A stretch of DNA of 64,000 nt from Candidula unifasciata. Its lineage: Eukaryota; Mollusca; Gastropoda; Stylommatophora; Geomitridae. The position numbers and the translations under genes were made by a program. Under the pieces are notes generated by a model. It did no database searches and was not told where the DNA came from. It was given only the letters and a program-made list of their open reading frames with translations. Every line of letters starts with the position of its first letter. Position 1 is the stretch's first letter. Shown here piece by piece: positions 46,535-57,112 of this stretch. Location of the stretch: assembly GCA_905116865.2 (NCBI GenBank), contig CAJHNH020008453.1:678114-742113 (forward strand). Reading direction: 5' to 3'.

Positions 46535-49110
46535 TTGAGTCGAGAATTTATATCACAGCACACGGGGCATGCTCCGTCATCCTCTTCAGCAGCCAGCGCA
46601 GAGTTGCAATACTGACAGTACCAGTCACAATCATGTTATATGTCCGTCTTGCCTTTCCTATGAGTGTAGTTAGCCGGCAAGACCCTGTGATTTCACCCAG
46701 GTACCTCATTTTCTCCAGGCCATAATAATCTTGTTTCTCTACTAATTCCTTTGCTTGTTCCCAAAGGGCTTTGACCACATCTGCCATGTCATAAATCAAT
46801 TCACCACCCAGTGGTGCAGATCCAGCCAATCTGTCTGCCCGTTCCTTACCCACGACGCCGGCATCGCCTGGAGAAAAGATCCAAAGTATGCTCACTACCC
46901 GTGACCTTCCCAGTAAAGTTTGCTATTTTGCTTGAAGCATCCTTGTCTTCACTTTTTTCAGCATGCTTTCAGAGGCAGCTACAATTATGACATGTGTATG
47001 CATCTTGTTCTCTAGCCACTGGAGAGCTGCAGTTACTGCTTCCACCTCTATTTTCATGCTAGATGTTGTGATATCATATGCTAGACTGCTTTGCACTAAG
47101 GATTTTCCATTGGCTTTCATTACGAACCCCCAGGCACTTCTGTTTCCTCTCACCACCGAATCATCTGTATAGATATAATCAGGTTACCTGGGCATGAACT
47201 GACGTGAGTCAATTGTTGGATTTCCACCTCCGCCGCATCCGCTGGCCACTCTCTGTACACCCGGCCCAATGTGATAATAACCTTACACTTAGCGCAGCCA
47301 ATAAGAGGCTCGCTTTCAAATCCAGCTGCGACTCGCTGCAGCCACGGTCAGTGTTCAAAACCAGGCGGTTCCTGGGGTTCACCCAGCCTCTAGAAAATAG
47401 GTATCAGAGTGACACTCTGGGGTAAATGGAGAAATGTCGCTGTAGCTACAGAGTTACGTGCGAACGGCGACACCGGCGAATAGTTTCTTATCAGCTGTCC
47501 GTGCTGTTGGCAGAGCACTTATGGTTTATAACCGTGTGCAATGACGCTGGTTCACATCCCCTGACTTTACCGTTACCTTTTAGGTCAGACTTTTCCTCTG
47601 GTACTCTGACCCACTCCTCTCCTCGCCCAATTTCCAGCATGCGTACTTGTCTTATTGTGTATTTCTGCTTGAGCCATCCATGATTTTCCCCTTTTCAGCC
47701 TTTGACCCTTGCCTGCAGCCAAAGCTTCATTCAGAGGGTGTTCTTTGTCTGCAGCTACTCTAAAGTATAACTTAGCCTGCAGCACCTTTAGCCCTTCTGC
47801 AATAGTCGGCAATGCCAGGATGTATTGCATGCACACAAACTTGGTGTCTCTTGTACAACCCAGGATCAGCCGCATAGCTTCATTCTGTATGCGCTCCAGT
47901 TTCTCTAGCTGACTCTTCGAGTCAGTGAGTAACCTCAGTCCATAATCAATCACTGCGATGATTAAGTGCTGGTAAAGTGTGAACAGCATTCTCTGCTCCA
48001 TGTTCATTGCTGCCATAATCTTTAGTGCGTTTAGACCTTTTTGAGCCCTTGTCACAACCCCCTCTATGTGATCCCTGAAAGACAAACTTCTGTCAAAGGT
48101 GATTCCCAGGTACCGCAGTCTGCTGTATCTTTTGATGTCCCTGCCATTTATTTTGAGTCTGGAAACATCAGCTCTAACAATCCTGTTGTTAAAAAAACAC
48201 CAGGACGGTTGCCTTTTCTGGGTTGATTACAGCATTCATCTCTGTATACCAGTCAGTCACCTTATCTGCTGTTACCTGTAACTCTACAGCTTTTTGATTC
48301 CCTTCTTTCCCCTTCCTATATACAAAAACATCTGCAAATGTTAAAATTCTGCCAGCTCCAGGTGTTTCCAGGCAGGCAATCTTGCTCATAAAAACATTGA
48401 ATAGGATAGGTGAAATTGCAGATCCCTGTGATAGTCCTTGAGCTATAATAAATATTTCAGAGGTCCATGAACCCATTCGGAAAGCTACTGGGCGAGTATA
48501 CAAAGCAGCTGCTATTCAATTCACCAACCAAGGACAGACTCCCTTCTCCATAAGCGCTTTCATCAAGATACTTTATCTGACTCTGTTGTTAGCATCTTCT
48601 AAATCAAGTGCCGCTGCCACCGTTTCCTGTCTTTTTCTTCAAACCTTCGAAGGTATTAAAGTGGCTGCATTTGACCTTGTGTCCTTCCCCGGCCGGTAAC
48701 TTCCCAATCCTTGTGGAAGAAGCTTACTCTGTTGCAAAAATTCTTGTAGCTTACCTGCCACTATCTTCTCCAGTACTTTACGAAAGGTGTTTTGTCGGGT
48801 TTGGATCCTAAAGCCCCCGAGTGTTGAATGATTCTTGCCAGGCTTATGAAGTGGAATCAGGTAGCTGTGCATCCACTCTTCTGGGACAGAAGCTGTCCTA
48901 ATGCTCTGGCTGAAGCAGGCAGTCATCTTCAACAGGTCTGCATCATGTGGGAATATAAAACCCTGTCTGGCCTGGGCGCAGTGTCTTTCACCCTATTCAG
49001 AGCACGTTTGACATCTTCCACCTGTAAGATGTCTTCAAAAGGTTTATTCTTTAACCCTTTCGCTGATAGATATCCAACATTAGCTGTACACCACTGTGCT
49101 AGGCCAGGGG
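46535..49110 (-). pseudogene. RNase-H LINE copy, RT plus RNase H
   Basis: From about 49080 down: D-I-L-Q-V-E-D-V-K-R-A-L, RT with F-S-Q-S-I-R-T-A-S-V and G-L-G-S-Y-R-P-G-K-D-T (48932-48640), G-L-S-Q-G-S-A-I-S-P and F-A-D-V-F-V-Y (degraded F-A-D-D), then R-L-I-L-G-C-T-R-D-T-K (48085-47585). RNase H has T-D-S/D-S-V-V, E-V-E-A-V-T-A-A-L-Q-W and A-D-R-L-A-G (47156-46548). A SINE-like insertion splits the linker at about 47288-47583. The 3' end differs from the (AATCA)-tailed copies, so it is another subfamily. Frameshifted throughout. Confidence 0.83.
47288..47583 (+). mobile_element. SINE-like insertion with tRNA-like segment
   Basis: About 295 bp with no match to the LINE, between two halves that align with other copies. 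At 47497-47570 the plus strand resembles a tRNA: gttggcagagcactt, then an anticodon-arm-like tggtttataacc, then ctggttcacatcc (B box). Boundaries are accurate to a few bases only, and no target duplication was resolved. Confidence 0.55.
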
Positions 49111-49194
49111 AGTGCTAATCTTTCCTTTTGTGCTGAATAACCTGGACCGGTGGAATCATAGTACACTAGAAGTTCAGGGTATACAGACAGAAAT

Positions 49195-49960
49195 GTGGTA
49201 ACAACCTGGAATTTAGTAAATGATTACGCTGCTGTTGAATCTCTTGTCACAAAAGAACATTGGGACTGGCTCAAAGAGTTGGAGGAAATCCCTGGTAATA
49301 GGCTCCTCATCTGTGGGGATTTTAATGCGCGGAACATAGCATGGGAGAAGGTAAGGAAATGCTTTAGCGCAGGCTATGGTGGTGCAGAAATAGTCTGTAT
49401 AAATGACGGTAGGCCAACTAGAATGGCAATGAGACTTGGTGATGCAGACACGGCCATTGATTTGGCTTTTGTTACCCAGTCAGCAGTGCTGAACACAAAA
49501 TGGAGTGTCCTGGGCGATCATGGGAGTGATCATATGCTATGCTCAGTCTTGATTTCTAAAGCTAGCTAATTTATTAGACTTTCAAGTATGAGAGGGACAG
49601 TACCCTTCTTGAATGCCTTCGACAAAAGGTATACAGCAGAACCACCATCTTTGCTTTTGTGCAGCCTCCATGGTGGACCCAAGAAGTAGAACAGGCATGG
49701 AGAGCAAAGCGAGCAGCAGTTAAGAATTTACAGAAAGAGTGAAAGGCACCTAACAGGTTACAAGAGGATGTGGAGCGGCTAGAAAGAGTTGAAAAATTAA
49801 GAAAAGGTAGACAATTTCAGATGCAAAGAAGGCTAAATGCGAACATTTTGTAAGTGAAATTGGAGGGGATAGATCACTGTGTAGGTTTTTGAGACTTCAC
49901 AGACAGATGCAAAGGAAGGATTGGCCTATTACAACAGGCATTGTATACACTGATAATGAT
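49195..49960 (+). pseudogene. RNase-H LINE: endonuclease C-terminal half and linker
   Basis: The open frame at 49195-49569 carries L-L-I-C-G-D-F-N-A-R-N-I-A-W (catalytic Asp/Asn), D-A-D-T-A-I-D-L-A-F-V-T and D-H-G-S-D-H-M (Asp-His pair). It is the best-kept endonuclease part in the window. The linker (W-W-T-Q-E-V-E-Q-A-W-R-A-K) follows in other frames with stops. The N-terminal catalytic residues of the endonuclease are missing. Confidence 0.85.
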
Positions 49961-51607
49961 CAATGCCATCTCTAATTGTGCCTCACAACTAAATGACCCA
50001 CTTTTTGAAAGGAGTCCCTTGGAAACTGGTTACTAGAAGCCCTTTCCATGCGTTGCATCGTGCAACATTTTAATGTGCTTACAAAGTTCTGTGTTCTAAA
50101 TGTATTCATATTACAAATCGACAAGCGGATATTGTGATGTGGATATTCACGATATTGCTTTCATACTGACTGTGCATAAATTGTGCAACTACACTGTGGA
50201 TAAATAGTGTCAAGATATTTCGGAGCTCTGGGTAAGTGGATGAAAATTATATTTAATTTACTAACTAATCTCTCACAGCAAGTCACTCTTTGCCTCTTTA
50301 CTAATTATTGACTTATAGTGTAATTATAATTTGTAGAAGTACACTAATAATATTAATTCCCAACCATTTGTCTTATGCTTCGCGAAAACTAGCTGTAAAC
50401 TCTGGCAGAAACTTCTGGTTGTTCATTGGCATATTTGCAGTTGTACGGTCTGTGTTAATTTTTGTAAATTGGCTTCTGTTTCGCGAACACTGGCTGTAAA
50501 CTCTGGCAAAAAACTTCTTGTTGTTCATCAACATTTTATGCATATTTGCAGTTGTACGGTCTGTGTGAATTTTCGTCAATTGGCTTCTGTTTCGTGAACA
50601 CTGGCTGTAAATTCTGGCAAAAACTTCTTGTTGTTCATCAACTTTTTATGCATATTCGGAGTTGTAGGGTCTGTGTTAAGTTTTTGTCAATTGGCTTCTG
50701 TTTCGCGAACACTGGCTGTAAACTCTGGCAGAAACTTCTGGTTGTTCATCTACTTTTCATGCATATTTGCAGTTGTAGGGTCTGTGTTAATTTTTGTAAA
50801 TTGGCTTCTGTTTAGCGAACACTGGCTGTAAACTCTGGCAGAAACTTCTGGTTTTTCTAATTCTGGGCTTTAGTCTTGTTCCAGACACTGTTTTGAACAA
50901 CGAGATCCGGTATCTATATGGGGAATTTTTGTGTTTGATATGTGTATGTTGCACAGCATTTGCAGTTATATGGTCTTTTAATATGCTTTAATTACCTTTA
51001 AAATAATATATCATTCATGATACTTATACTCGTTGTTGCATGCAGTATTAAGAAATATTTGTGATGTATTTTTAAACATTTACCAAAAAATTTGCAATGA
51101 TGAGGAATTGATTTCATTCAACAAGATGAAACTGGACAAATTTGTTTGTGCTGTTTGTACCTTGAGGATAAATATTTAGTATTGCTACAAGTACTGTTAA
51201 GAAAACTGCTCTGGGTGAAAAGTTATTGCTCATGTACAAATGTACAAATGTCACCCCTCCCCTCTCCCCCGGGCTCCCCTGATGCAAATACCCTCTCAGA
51301 ATCAAAGAGTTAGCACTGATATTTCTTTACTTTTGCTGGAATAACTTTCATTTTATATCCAAACATTATTGATGTTTATGTTAATTTTTGTTTGTCTGTA
51401 AGAGCCTTTATTGTTATATGTAAATAGCACACTTATTTACCTTTAAAAGGACGTATAGTTCTATAAAATATGTCAAAAATTAATGAAACTGTAGTTTAAT
51501 TTGTGTATACATCTCCTAGATAAAAACTGGATGCAGAGGGACTCTATTCTTGCACAAGAACGGGAATCCCTGTTGACCTGTTGGGCCTATAAATAGAGAA
51601 GGCCGTG
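49961..51607. mobile_element. Non-autonomous hAT-like element with minisatellite, copy 2
   Basis: Inverted homologue of 15691-17135. Ends CAATGCCATCTCTAATT and (right, reverse complement) CACGGCCTTCTCTATTT. An exact 8-bp duplication, ataatgat, flanks it (49953-49960 and 51608-51615), within a 10-bp match. It interrupts the RNase-H LINE, whose frame resumes at M-N-T-D-K-E-K-G-E-A-F. No transposase. Confidence 0.88.
50370..50860. repeat. Minisatellite, 4-5 units of about 105-112 bp
   Basis: Units are marked by 'gcgaacactggctgtaaactc' near 50382, 50484, 50596, 50704 and 50815. Each includes 'ttgcagttgta.ggtctgtgt'. The homologous array in the other copy has about two fewer units. Confidence 0.9.
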
Positions 51608-51621
51608 ATAATGATATACCA

Positions 51622-52263
51622 ATGAACACAGACAAAGAGAAAGGGGAAGCTTTTTTGAAGAGATTTATAGCTCAAACTAATCATAATGATGAGGAGCTTA
51701 GAAATTTAGTTATAAATAATCTGTTTAATACAATAAATGATAAGAATTTTGAAGATATTGTTAGGGTGGAGGATATAAAACACGTATTGCAAAAATCAAA
51801 GGACACTGTGCTTGGGCCAGACGGAGTCAGGTTTGCCCATTTAAAGAGCACGAGTGATGAGGAATTGAGGGAGATGGCCTTTTACTTCAACCAGATCATC
51901 AGAACAGCTTCATTACCCCAGGAATGGGTACACAGTTACCTAATTCCACTTCCAAAACCAGGCAAAGATCATTCCAAACTCAGCGGTTTCAGAACTATCA
52001 CCCTACAAAATACTTTTGGCAGCAAGGTGCTAGAGAAGATTATTGCTGTTAAACTACACAAGTTTTTGGAAAGGAAAGAGCTCCTGCCAAAAGGTTTGGG
52101 TAGTTACTGGCCTCGGAAAGATACCTTGGTCCAATGCAGCTACTTTTGCTTTTGATGTTTATGAGGGGTTCCAGAACAGATAGGAGACAGTTGTGGCAGC
52201 ACTTGATCTTGAGGATGCCTACAATAGAGTCAAATATGATATTTTGATTTCTGCACTCATGGA
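51622..52263 (+). pseudogene. RNase-H LINE: RT N-terminal half
   Basis: Open for 177 codons: E-A-F-L-K-R-F-I-A-Q-T, L-G-P-D-G-V-R-F-A-H-L-K, W-V-H-S-Y-L-I-P-L-P-K-P-G-K and L-E-K-I-I-A-V-K-L. A frameshift then leads to L-E-D-A-Y-N-R-V-K (catalytic Asp region) near 52210. About 55% identical by eye to the reverse copy at 48.6-49.1 kb, so the two are separate insertions. It ends before the remaining catalytic motifs. Confidence 0.85.
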
Positions 52264-52264
52264 G

Positions 52265-52345
52265 AAACACTTCTGACTTCAGTCTTCATCCTGTTGCTAA
52301 AAACACTTCTGACTTCATTCTACATCCTGTTGCTAAACACTTCTT
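52265..52345. repeat. 36-bp tandem repeat, about 2.3 units
   Basis: The unit 'aacacttctgacttca.tct.catcctgttgct' occurs twice, followed by a partial third. It lies exactly between the truncated LINE and the candidate splice acceptor tract. Confidence 0.85.
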
Positions 52346-52387
52346 TCTTTTTTTCTCTGTTTCCTGTTGTTGATGTGATGTTTTCAG

Positions 52388-52602
52388 GTAAAAAAGATTT
52401 CTTGATACTTTTAGGAACTGATGGCCAGGACACTGTGTTTGATCCACCAAGGCTTACATCACCATGTAACCAAGGGTTGAGGAGTGGCACTGATAACATT
52501 ACAGTCACTGGAGCAGTTGGGAATTTTAGTGCATTGATCGCTTCAAACTGGAATGCATTTATAACAGTTCCGATATCAAATCCTCCATCACAGGTCACAG
52601 AC
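52388..52602 (+). CDS. Candidate host-gene exon, unknown protein
   Basis: A pyrimidine-rich tract (tttctttttttctctgtttcc ... gttttcag) precedes an open 215-bp segment that ends at a consensus donor, acagac|gtaagtat. Phase is 1 at entry and 0 at exit. The roughly 71 encoded residues show no LINE or transposase motif and include N-I-T and N-F-S sequons and a conserved-looking G-T-D-G-Q-D-T-V-F-D-P-P start. A second acceptor-like tcttttttttag lies near 52797. I do not recognise the family. It is the only place in the window with paired splice signals around open, TE-free sequence. Confidence 0.4.
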
Positions 52603-53680
52603 GTAAGTATTTATACATTATTTATAACTGGCGTAAAATTAACACATGTGAAATGAGATGTCTGGTGGAGAGCCACCAACTGAACCATCTGAGATGGAGT
52701 CAGAAATGATACTATCAGACAGACTGTTGAAACAACCTCATGCACCAAAATCATTGAGAAGCAGAAGATCAGATGATTCAATTGTCTTTTTTTAGAATGC
52801 AGCCACAACCACTACTAACACAAGTGCTACACCTAAAAGGATCATATAGCATTAATCACAATTCGTTCCATCTCCGGATTCTTAATGGCAAAAATGGATG
52901 GAGATTGACTATTATGTTGATAATGATTTTTATGTATCCTATTAATCTGTCATTTACTGATAGGTTCAGCTGGCAAAAACTTATGACTATTATGGTTCGA
53001 TAAGTAGCCTTGTCGTGCAACAGTTAGCATGAATAATGTATAAGTGTGTAAGGATTTATATTTCTGCACTGTGCTGAGACTCCCTCAGTTTATTCAGTGT
53101 TCAGGTTTAGTGAGTCTGTTGTTTCTTTTTTTAATGTCTTTCTTCTAAGCATTAGAGAAACTGACAGACTATGTATGTTTCACATTCTTTGTTAGTACTT
53201 TGTTTCTCTGCCCAGGCTTCACTGACTTGTTTCTTTATAGTTGTATCATGTTAGTAGTGGTGCATATCAACTATTTTAGAGTTGACCAATTCCTTCACCA
53301 GGCTATTTGTATATATTTGTAGCTGTAATAATTGACTTAGTTTATATTAAATCATAATAATGTTGGAATAATAGTGTCGAGGAGGCATTTCAAGATTGTT
53401 TGTAATTTGTATAATGTCTTTTTTTACTCTTTCGTGTTGGAGAGCTTTAAACAAGACATAAAACTTCAATCTAGACAAACAGAATGTCACTTCTGACAAA
53501 CAGAATATAAACATCAAGGGGCCACAAGCCATAACAAACATTGACAATGTATGGTCAAGTATGCTGATGACAGACAATATAATTCTTATCTGGTGACCCT
53601 ATAAACAGAACAACATCAAGGGTACTTGGGGACATTTTGTCAGAATGCCTTCCCTAGTGAGCTGTTGCATTTTTATCTTC
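52603..53680. other. Possible intron and non-coding DNA
   Basis: If 52388-52602 is an exon, this would be intron or further exons. An acceptor-like tract at 52786-52797 is followed by about 50 bp of open frame. No gene was otherwise recognised. Confidence 0.3.
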
Positions 53681-53684
53681 TTCT

Positions 53685-53965
53685 TTTGTGAATATCTGCT
53701 TATGCCGCTAGGCGTCGCAGTTCATCAGACGATCAGCAGCCGAGCCAGGGTGCGCTCAGCAGCTTGATATGCCATGATGTTATGCAGTCTCAAGGTGTCA
53801 GTGACTCTTTTAATCCATCTTCTTCTCATTTTCCCCTGTCTCTTGATGTTTTGATTTTTAGGTTGTACACTCTATGTTGCTGGCATCATTGGTTTCATTC
53901 TTATTAGATGGCCAACCATTTCATTCTTTGATTCTCAATAAATTTGACGATGGGTATTGTTCCAA
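53685..53965 (-). pseudogene. LINE-C 3' end
   Basis: Homologous to 42745-43010. The minus strand carries the K-W-F-G-H-like box (M-A-I-R-M variant) and the R-R-R-W-I-K tail in broken frames. It is the 3' terminal piece of a reverse-strand LINE continued at 55575-57112 and 58765-59030. Confidence 0.75.
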
Positions 53966-55574
53966 CAGTTCTTGTGGTCAGTGTCAAATGACAGTTGTCG
54001 TCACATGCCTTTTTTAGGGTTCCCCTAATGAACCAAAAAGATCCTCTGAAGTAGTTATGTTGAAATATTGGCTCGCACAGTTCTAGGTGGAATCCCATGG
54101 TCCCAATAACATCCAACCTACTTCAGGGGGTGAGGCGACTCAAATTATGGAACTACATAATTGATAAAGATTCCTAGGCCCAACTTCGTCTGACACCCTC
54201 ACTACTTGATAGTCCCAGACTAGATAGCAAACCTATCCTAGTCATACAGTATTACAAAAATGGATCTGACAGACAATCTTGCAATCACTTGTGACATCAC
54301 TTGTTGCTCCTCCAGCAGGACATCAAGTGAACATTGCATGGAGGCACTAGACTGAGGTAAAAGATAATTTGCACTTTGGGAACAAGTGTGCATCATCGTG
54401 GACTACAACTAGGCCCTCAAGAGAGGTCATCAAGCATCCTGCAAGTAAGAGGGAAACAGGAATCAGCTACCCTCTAAATACTGTACCCTTTTACTCACAC
54501 TACATCTGCCAATCCATTGTTGCTCAGATGTAAGTGTTGGGCCAGTGCAGACCATTTGGCTTTATGTGTATCCAGGATCGTCCATAGTGACAAAGATGAT
54601 AGTGATTCAACCTGCCCAATACTTCTGCACTTCCAACAGTTCTAGGCTGCCAATCCAGCCAAAACAATGCCACCAGCTGGTCTGTTTCCATCACGTCACC
54701 TTCACTCACATAAACATGCCAAGAATACATGAAAACATAAGTGAAATGAGCATTAAAGTCGCCAAAACACAACTAGAATTTTCATTCAATTGCCCCATTC
54801 ATCCATTGGGCGGACATGATGTCATCCTCATTGATGCCACAGGCTCCGCCCCTTGTTCGTGACTGAGGTCAGCCTGGCTGGCCAACTGTTTTGCCAAATA
54901 AATGTACATACATACATAGTACATGAATAATATATAATTAATTCATATAATAAGAAAAGGGTACATGTGATCCAGTCTGTCTGGGCCATCTGTAGAGAGA
55001 AAATACAAAGATATTTCCCTTAAGCCACAGGTGACATTATGGGTTCACCCCTCCCTGTAGTTAGAATGGTTGGAAGTCTAAGTGCAGATGCTTCAAACGA
55101 TTGCCTCCTACATTTACTTAGCAGCAGGGCAGGGTACACACATATTCTAAAGAATGCACTTACCCGTGCTTAAAGGAAGTTCCTGGGTGAAACAGGAGAT
55201 TTCGTTTTAACTGCTAATAGCCGTAAGAGACTAGGACAAAACTTGTTCTTACGCTCTGAAAGCAAAGTCAAAAGTGACACTATCAAAAGAAGTTTGCCAA
55301 AATCAGAGGCGGGAGTATCCCAGTGCCCAAAAGTTGTGGTGATGCATTCAAGGAGTTTGGCTTCAAAAGACTTAGAAAACCCTTCTTTATAATATAATTT
55401 GTGTTATCACTTCATCCGAATATATTTAGGAATGACATAGTGTAAATCCCCACATCGAGACACATAGGTATGTAAGGACTATTTAGCTATAGTGGAAAGT
55501 TCTTCCAAAATGCTTCATTACTATAGAGGTGACAAGGGACTAGAGGGCTGTGGGCTGTCATGCAAAAGTCACTT
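53966..55574. repeat. Dispersed repeat F, copy 2, inserted in LINE-C
   Basis: Homologous to 39885-41179 over most of its length. It separates two segments of LINE-C that align contiguously with 42990-43040. A gtca tetramer occurs at both junctions but is too short to call. No gene inside; 54545-54862 is an open frame without a domain. Confidence 0.7.
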
Positions 55575-57112
55575 CTTTTCTAAGTCTTTTTTGGTGTTAT
55601 TCACAGCTATTCTCAAACATCTCATCTCACAGGTGGTTAGTTTTCTTTTGTATTCTTTTGTCAGTGTCCAAATCTGACATTGGTATCCTAAAGTTGGTAT
55701 AACATAAATATTGTATTTAGAATTGGTCTTTTTGTCTCTATTTGGATAGCAAGGTGTTTAAAGACAGGAGCAAGTTTTTACGTGACACTATTGGCTTGTC
55801 CGATTCTCGTTTCTATCTCTCTTGTCTATTCTACCATTGTGTGTAAAGATGTTTCCCAAGTATTGCACTTGTTTCAGACTTTGATCTTTGATCTTTATGT
55901 CGATGGTTTGTTGCTCTCTACTTATTATCATGACTTCTATCTTTTTCTGTATTGATCTTCATGTGATGTTTAAGGCCACTGTCGTGTAATTGGTTTATGT
56001 GGTCCTGCAGCTGTTTACTTTCACTGTTGAATATGCACTGATCGTCGGCAAAGAGCAGCTATTTGAAGTCCTCCTGTTTGTCGACATCTGGTGGTATGTC
56101 TATTTTATTAATATTATCCATGAATATTATGAAAAGTAAAGGGGAAAAAACACCCTCTGCTTTACTCCTGATGTTACTGGGAACCAGTCTGTGAGGCCAC
56201 GACTGGCTCTAGCTGACGGGCCGTGCTGCTGACATCACCAGGTTGGGCTAACAATCCGTTAACACAGCGGTTCTCAAACAAGAAATAAACTATTTTCGAC
56301 AGTGGTGAGGGAAGTCAACTTGAACTTTAACTTTTTAGTATCTACTTGCCTTTTTTAATAATTTCACAATTTTTAGCTTACTTTTCTTGATTTTTGCGGC
56401 GGCATCTCTGGCATATGCGGAATCCCTTGGCCCCAGTTTGAGAACTGCTGCATAAATGCATCATTAGCCTGACCCAGTGATGTCAGCAGCACAGCCCATC
56501 AGCTGGAGCCAGTCGTGGCGAGGCCTGCTCTTGTTCTGACGGTGCTTTCACCTTCTTTGTAAATAGCTCTTACACAATCTAGCACTGTTCTATTTATACC
56601 CTAGTTATCGAGGACATCGCATAATAAATCTCTGTTTACTCTGCCAAAAGCCTTTTCTTCAAAAAGCGATGTTCACTTGGTGTCTGTGTTCTATTGTTTT
56701 TTCGCTAATTTGCCTTAGGGCGAAAATAGCCTCAGTACACTCACTTCCTTTCCTGAATCCGACCTGTGCTTGACTCAGAATCGGTTTTACAACAGATCTA
56801 ATTCGTTGTTCCAAAATCTTGGCAAACATTTCACCTACCTGGCTTAAAATGGAGAAGCCTCTATAAGATAAGTGTTAGATTCATGCTTATTTCCCTTTTA
56901 TTTTATACTGGTACTAAAATGGTGCTTTGCCAGTCGATTGATACAGTTTTTTCATTCCTGGCTTTCTAAATATATTGAGTAGCCTGGTGACTCCAGTTTC
57001 TCCACAGGCCTGTATTGCCTCAGCTGTAATTCCATCCACACCAGCGATCTTATTTTTTGGACTGCATGTCACATATCGCTCGTGTCGTGTGCCTGATTTA
57101 AGGATTTCTTCT
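55575..57112 (-). pseudogene. LINE-C RT
   Basis: From 57110 down the minus strand reads K-I-A-G-V-D-G-I-T-A-E-A-I (RT block 1), Y-R-G-F-S-I-L-S-Q-V-G-E-M-F-A-K-I-L, V-G-F-R-K-G-S-E-C and then a decayed palm and thumb to the block matching 43040-43340. It is split by a long-TIR MITE at 56196-56519 and contains stops and shifts. Same family as 42760-43340. Confidence 0.78.
56196..56519. mobile_element. Long-TIR MITE inside LINE-C
   Basis: Inverted arms of roughly 80-85 bp: the left begins gccacgactggctc, the right ends gagccagtcgtggc, and both continue through ctgacatcac. At the inner end of each arm is a hAT-terminus-like cagc.gttctcaaac (56265 and 56450). gag occurs on both flanks, possibly a 3-bp duplication. 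No coding capacity. The superfamily is undecided. Confidence 0.78.

Larger units (their letters stand above)
49125..52263 (+). mobile_element. RNase-H LINE copy, 5'- and 3'-truncated, interrupted
   Basis: Plus-strand LINE from mid-endonuclease to mid-RT, split by the element at 49961-51607, whose 8-bp duplication lies inside the pre-RT linker. It is head-to-head with the reverse copy ending near 49110. The 3' end is lost at about 52263, before the RT F-A-D-D box, where a short tandem repeat and then exon-like sequence begin. Confidence 0.82.

Noticed and set aside
46535..52263. Single RNase-H LINE inverted by twin priming
   Set aside because: The two halves overlap by some 500 bp of RT and are only about 55% identical in the overlap, so they are two insertions of different subfamilies.
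54545..54862. 105-codon plus-strand frame as a gene
   Set aside because: No domain, no splice or start context, inside a dispersed repeat and not kept in the other copy.
39885..55395. Repeat F copies as the two LTRs of one large element
   Set aside because: They are 14 kb apart with unrelated LINEs, a Helitron end and a gap between, no TG...CA ends and no shared target duplication.
56265..56450. Separate hAT MITE nested in the long-TIR MITE
   Set aside because: Flanking octamers do not match, and the inner motif is continuous with the outer inverted arms, so one element is simpler.
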